NCBI GenBank assembly: GCA_045542375.1
Contig: JAZQKW010000066.1
Location: 1 to 7,055 of the forward strand
DNA length: 7,055 nt
Direction of reading: 5' to 3'
From: Eshraghiella sp045542375
Lineage (GTDB): Bacteria; Bacillota; Clostridia; Lachnospirales; Lachnospiraceae
Position numbers and translations under genes: made by a program. The first letter of the stretch is position 1. Every line of letters begins with the position of its first letter. Of this stretch, positions 5,490-7,055 are shown one piece after another. The notes under the pieces were generated by a model. That model saw only the letters and a program-made list of their open reading frames with translations. It had not been told where the DNA came from and made no database searches.

Positions 5490-6558
5490 TCCTGCTAATA
5501 ATACAGGTATGAGCAGAGATTATATATACAAATTTAAAATAGCCGGAATAGTAACGGGAGTTGCAATTGCCGTATGTATTGTTTTTAAATATTTACTGCC
5601 AATTGCGGCTCCTTTTGTAATTGCATTCTTATTGGCATTACTTATTGATAGGCCGGTCACTTTTTTTGAGAAAAAATTTCATATAAAACGTTCTATCGGT
5701 TCAGTGGTTTTGCTTCTTGTTGGCGGAGCGGTACTTACTCTGGGTCTTTTTTATGGCGGAAGGGCACTTGCCGGTCAGGTCAACAGGCTTGCCGAAAATT
5801 ATGACAAATATGTAGACAAAATAAGCAGGGTGGCTGATGAATACTGCTGCAAGGTAGATGATGTATTTGACCTAAAAGAAGGAACCAGCTACAGATATGT
5901 TACGGTTCAGGTGGAAAAAGGAATCCAAAATATTTCTGATTCTGCAATGGTTAATGCAATCGGAAAATCCATGGATTTTATAGCCGGGTTTACCATCGTA
6001 TTTACTGCGGTCACTATTGCAATAATGGCAACAGTATTTTTTTCCAAGGATTTTAACAGGATAAAAAAATGTGCAGGCACCGGATTGTTTGGAGAAGAAA
6101 TAAAATATCTTGGAGTCAGAATGAAGGAGGTTCTTGGAACTTATTTTAAAACCCAGTTTATAATTATGGGACTGACCTCCGTTATATGCACGGCAGGACT
6201 TTATTTTATGGGCAATCCTTATGCCTTTCTTCTCGGTGTGTTAATAGGCATCGTGGATGCTTTCCCAATTCTTGGAACCGGAACGGTGTTCTTGCCTTGG
6301 TGCATCGTTCTTATATTAATGAAGAATTTTAAGCAGGCTGTATTTATTTTTTTACTTTATATTGTGTGTTATTACACAAGGCAGTTTCTTGAACCCAAGC
6401 TAATGGGGGACAAGCTTGGCATTTCTCCGGTGATGATGCTTGCGTCAATCTATGTGGAAATGCTGTTATTCGGTATTGTAGGAGTGTTTACGGGGCCGGT
6501 TGCGTATGTGTTAATAAAAGAAATTGCAGGTATTATAATTTATCAATTGGAGAAGTAG
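5473..6558 (+). CDS. AI-2E family transporter (YtvI-like polytopic membrane protein)
   Basis: A 361-residue membrane protein. Hydrophobic segments lie at about 22-42, 43-58 and 75-95, then a soluble loop of roughly 75 residues (about 97-170) and several helices to the end. NPYAFLLGVLIGIVDAFPIL followed by GTGTVFLPW is the hallmark of the family, and the variant matches the YtvI-type branch of Firmicutes. Members are permeases or antiporters; the AI-2 name is historical, and sporulation or quorum roles should not be assumed. ATG 5473 overlaps the synthase gene by 17 nt, with GGAGG at 5453-5457 rather far upstream (15 nt). ATG 5509 (349 residues, MSRDYIYKF) is a real alternative because family similarity begins there, but it has almost no ribosome site. 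The last codons and the stop lie inside the left arm of the large palindrome, so the C-terminal lysine and stop may be supplied by that element. Confidence 0.87.
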   Translation: MNILSNPANNTGMSRDYIYKFKIAGIVTGVAIAVCIVFKYLLPIAAPFVIAFLLALLIDRPVTFFEKKFHIKRSIGSVVLLLVGGAVLTLGLFYGGRALAGQVNRLAENYDKYVDKISRVADEYCCKVDDVFDLKEGTSYRYVTVQVEKGIQNISDSAMVNAIGKSMDFIAGFTIVFTAVTIAIMATVFFSKDFNRIKKCAGTGLFGEEIKYLGVRMKEVLGTYFKTQFIIMGLTSVICTAGLYFMGNPYAFLLGVLIGIVDAFPILGTGTVFLPWCIVLILMKNFKQAVFIFLLYIVCYYTRQFLEPKLMGDKLGISPVMMLASIYVEMLLFGIVGVFTGPVAYVLIKEIAGIIIYQLEK

Positions 6559-6932
6559 AAAATTCGTAGCTATCTAACCCTGTTTTGTTAAAAACCTATA
6601 TTTGCCTTTTATAAAAATGTAACATACCATCCTGAAGGGTCTTATGGGCACGCAGGATGCCTTGAAAAAATTCGTAAATTTTGCCTTAGAAGCAGTATAA
6701 TATGGCTCGTCGGTCTGCAAACGTCCGACGAAGCTTGTTCAAATTATAGAACAAGCAAGGAGTTTTTGCAGGCCGGCGTTCAATAAGCATATTGTACTGC
6801 TTCTATGACAAAATAGAATTTTTGATATGGGAGACTGTGTGCCCATAAGACCCTTCAGGATGGCATGTAACTTTATAAAAGCCAAAGTTATTTCAACAAA
6901 ACGGGGTTAGATAGCTACGAATTTTCCACTTC
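6552..6932. repeat. long foldback palindrome of about 381 bp (MITE-like element or large hairpin RNA)
   Basis: Two arms are near reverse complements over matched blocks: 6552-6593 with 6891-6932 (39 of 42 columns), 6601-6615 with 6872-6886 (14 of 15), 6622-6655 with 6835-6868 (32 of 34), 6678-6704 with 6788-6814 (24 of 27), and 6708-6721 with 6765-6778 (12 of 14 plus two G-U pairs). The apex is a perfect 8-bp hairpin at 6733-6756. Between blocks are small asymmetric internal loops, for example 6656-6677 against 6815-6834. Most differences are transitions, and several still allow G-U pairing on one strand or the other. No ORF of note lies within, and this is the only gene-free stretch over 300 bases in the window. 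There is no strong T-tract directly after the right arm, so it is not a simple terminator. I do not recognise it as a named repeat or Rfam family. Confidence 0.92.
6733..6756 (+). other. apical stem-loop of the palindrome
   Basis: GCTTGTTC at 6733-6740 pairs perfectly with GAACAAGC at 6749-6756 around the 8-nt loop AAATTATA. It is the closing hairpin of the foldback. A second local hairpin just before it, TCGTCGG 6707-6713 with CCGACGA 6725-6731, competes with the long-range pairing of 6708-6721 to 6765-6778. Confidence 0.75.
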
Positions 6933-6954
6933 ACAAATTGAATAAAATAAAACC

Positions 6955-6983
6955 TTGTAGATTTCTTGTAAGAACGATATAAT
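6955..6983 (+). promoter_or_regulatory. putative promoter with small dyad for the MBOAT-like gene
   Basis: TATAAT at 6978-6983 is a perfect -10. The hexamer 17 bp upstream is TTGTAG at 6955-6960, which matches only the first three consensus positions. The dyad TTCTTGTAAGAA at 6963-6974 fills most of the spacer and could be an operator, though such short dyads arise by chance. Transcription would start near 6990, about 25 nt before the start codon. The region 6933-6954, between palindrome and promoter, is plain AT-rich sequence. Confidence 0.5.
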
Positions 6984-7014
6984 AATATGGTTTAGTATAT
7001 TTTTGGAGGCATAT

Positions 7015-7055
7015 ATGGTTTTCAGCTCGGCGGTTTTTTTGTTCATATTTTTACC
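7015..7055 (+). CDS. start of an MBOAT/AlgI-type membrane-bound O-acyltransferase (partial, runs off the window)
   Basis: Only 13 complete codons are visible: MVFSSAVFLFIFL, with the next codon beginning CC, consistent with proline. Proteins of the MBOAT family related to alginate O-acetyltransferase AlgI and to DltB commonly open with MVFSS followed by a hydrophobic FLFxFLP segment, which is the first membrane helix. These enzymes move acyl groups across the membrane onto exopolysaccharide or teichoic acid. GGAGG at 7005-7009, 5 nt before ATG 7015, is an excellent ribosome site, and a promoter candidate lies upstream. The identification rests on a very short stretch, so it is suggestive only. 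The cell-surface role is family knowledge. Confidence 0.6.
   Translation, partial: MVFSSAVFLFIFL

Noticed and set aside
6696..6701. TATAAT inside the left arm as a promoter
   Set aside because: There is no -35 at suitable spacing; the motif is explained by pairing with 6788-6800.
6831..6842. GAGACTGTGTGC in the right arm resembling an insertion-sequence end
   Set aside because: The resemblance is short, lies inside the element and not at its end, and is not matched at a second boundary.
6552..6932. Palindrome as an ordinary intrinsic terminator
   Set aside because: It is roughly ten times too long, and the right arm is followed by CACAAATTG rather than a T-tract.
6552..6932. Palindrome as the repeats of an invertible promoter (phase-variable switch)
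   Set aside because: The arms run almost continuously to an 8-nt loop, leaving no real segment to invert, and no invertase gene is nearby in the window.
1..7055. CRISPR arrays, tRNA or rRNA genes
   Set aside because: I saw no regularly spaced direct repeats, tRNA cloverleaf or rRNA-like conserved sequence on either strand.

Overview
The window looks like a chromosomal segment of a low-GC Gram-positive bacterium of class Clostridia, most probably a Lachnospiraceae-type gut or rumen anaerobe. The basis is the AT-rich coding sequence, strong AGGAGG-type ribosome binding sites, and families common in that group: a CD3324-like DNA-binding domain, a YtvI-like AI-2E permease and a DinJ/RelB antitoxin. 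The taxonomic call is inference; no rRNA or marker gene is present. Every supported gene reads on the + strand.

Region 1 (about 1-2469) is a compact four-gene unit: a GNAT acetyltransferase, a MarR-type regulator, a four-helix membrane protein of unknown function and a flavodoxin-fold NAD(P)H oxidoreductase with a clustered-cysteine motif. Gaps are 11, 4 and 1 nt, so co-transcription and translational coupling are likely. A small stress or detoxification unit under MarR control is the simplest reading.

Region 2 (about 2470-3600) holds a membrane-bound YdjM/DUF457-type putative metal-dependent hydrolase. It is followed by a RelB/DinJ antitoxin gene with its own promoter and palindromic operator-like sequence. 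The toxin partner is reduced to a 13-codon stub that overlaps the antitoxin stop and runs straight into a good intrinsic terminator, so this looks like a broken toxin-antitoxin locus.

Region 3 (about 3600-6558) is a second compact run: a kinase of the aminoglycoside-phosphotransferase (APH) fold with an N-terminal CD3324-like helix-turn-helix domain, a single-domain RluA/RluD-type pseudouridine synthase, and an AI-2E/YtvI-family membrane protein. Each overlaps the next by a few bases.

Region 4 (6559-7014) has no gene. It contains the most striking object in the window: a foldback palindrome of about 381 bp (6552-6932) whose arms match almost base for base over several long blocks and close on a small apical hairpin. 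It swallows the stop codon of the AI-2E gene and ends just before the promoter of the next gene. It could be a miniature inverted-repeat (MITE-like) element, a large hairpin RNA, or both. The window ends 41 bases into a gene whose first residues match the start of MBOAT/AlgI-type O-acyltransferases.
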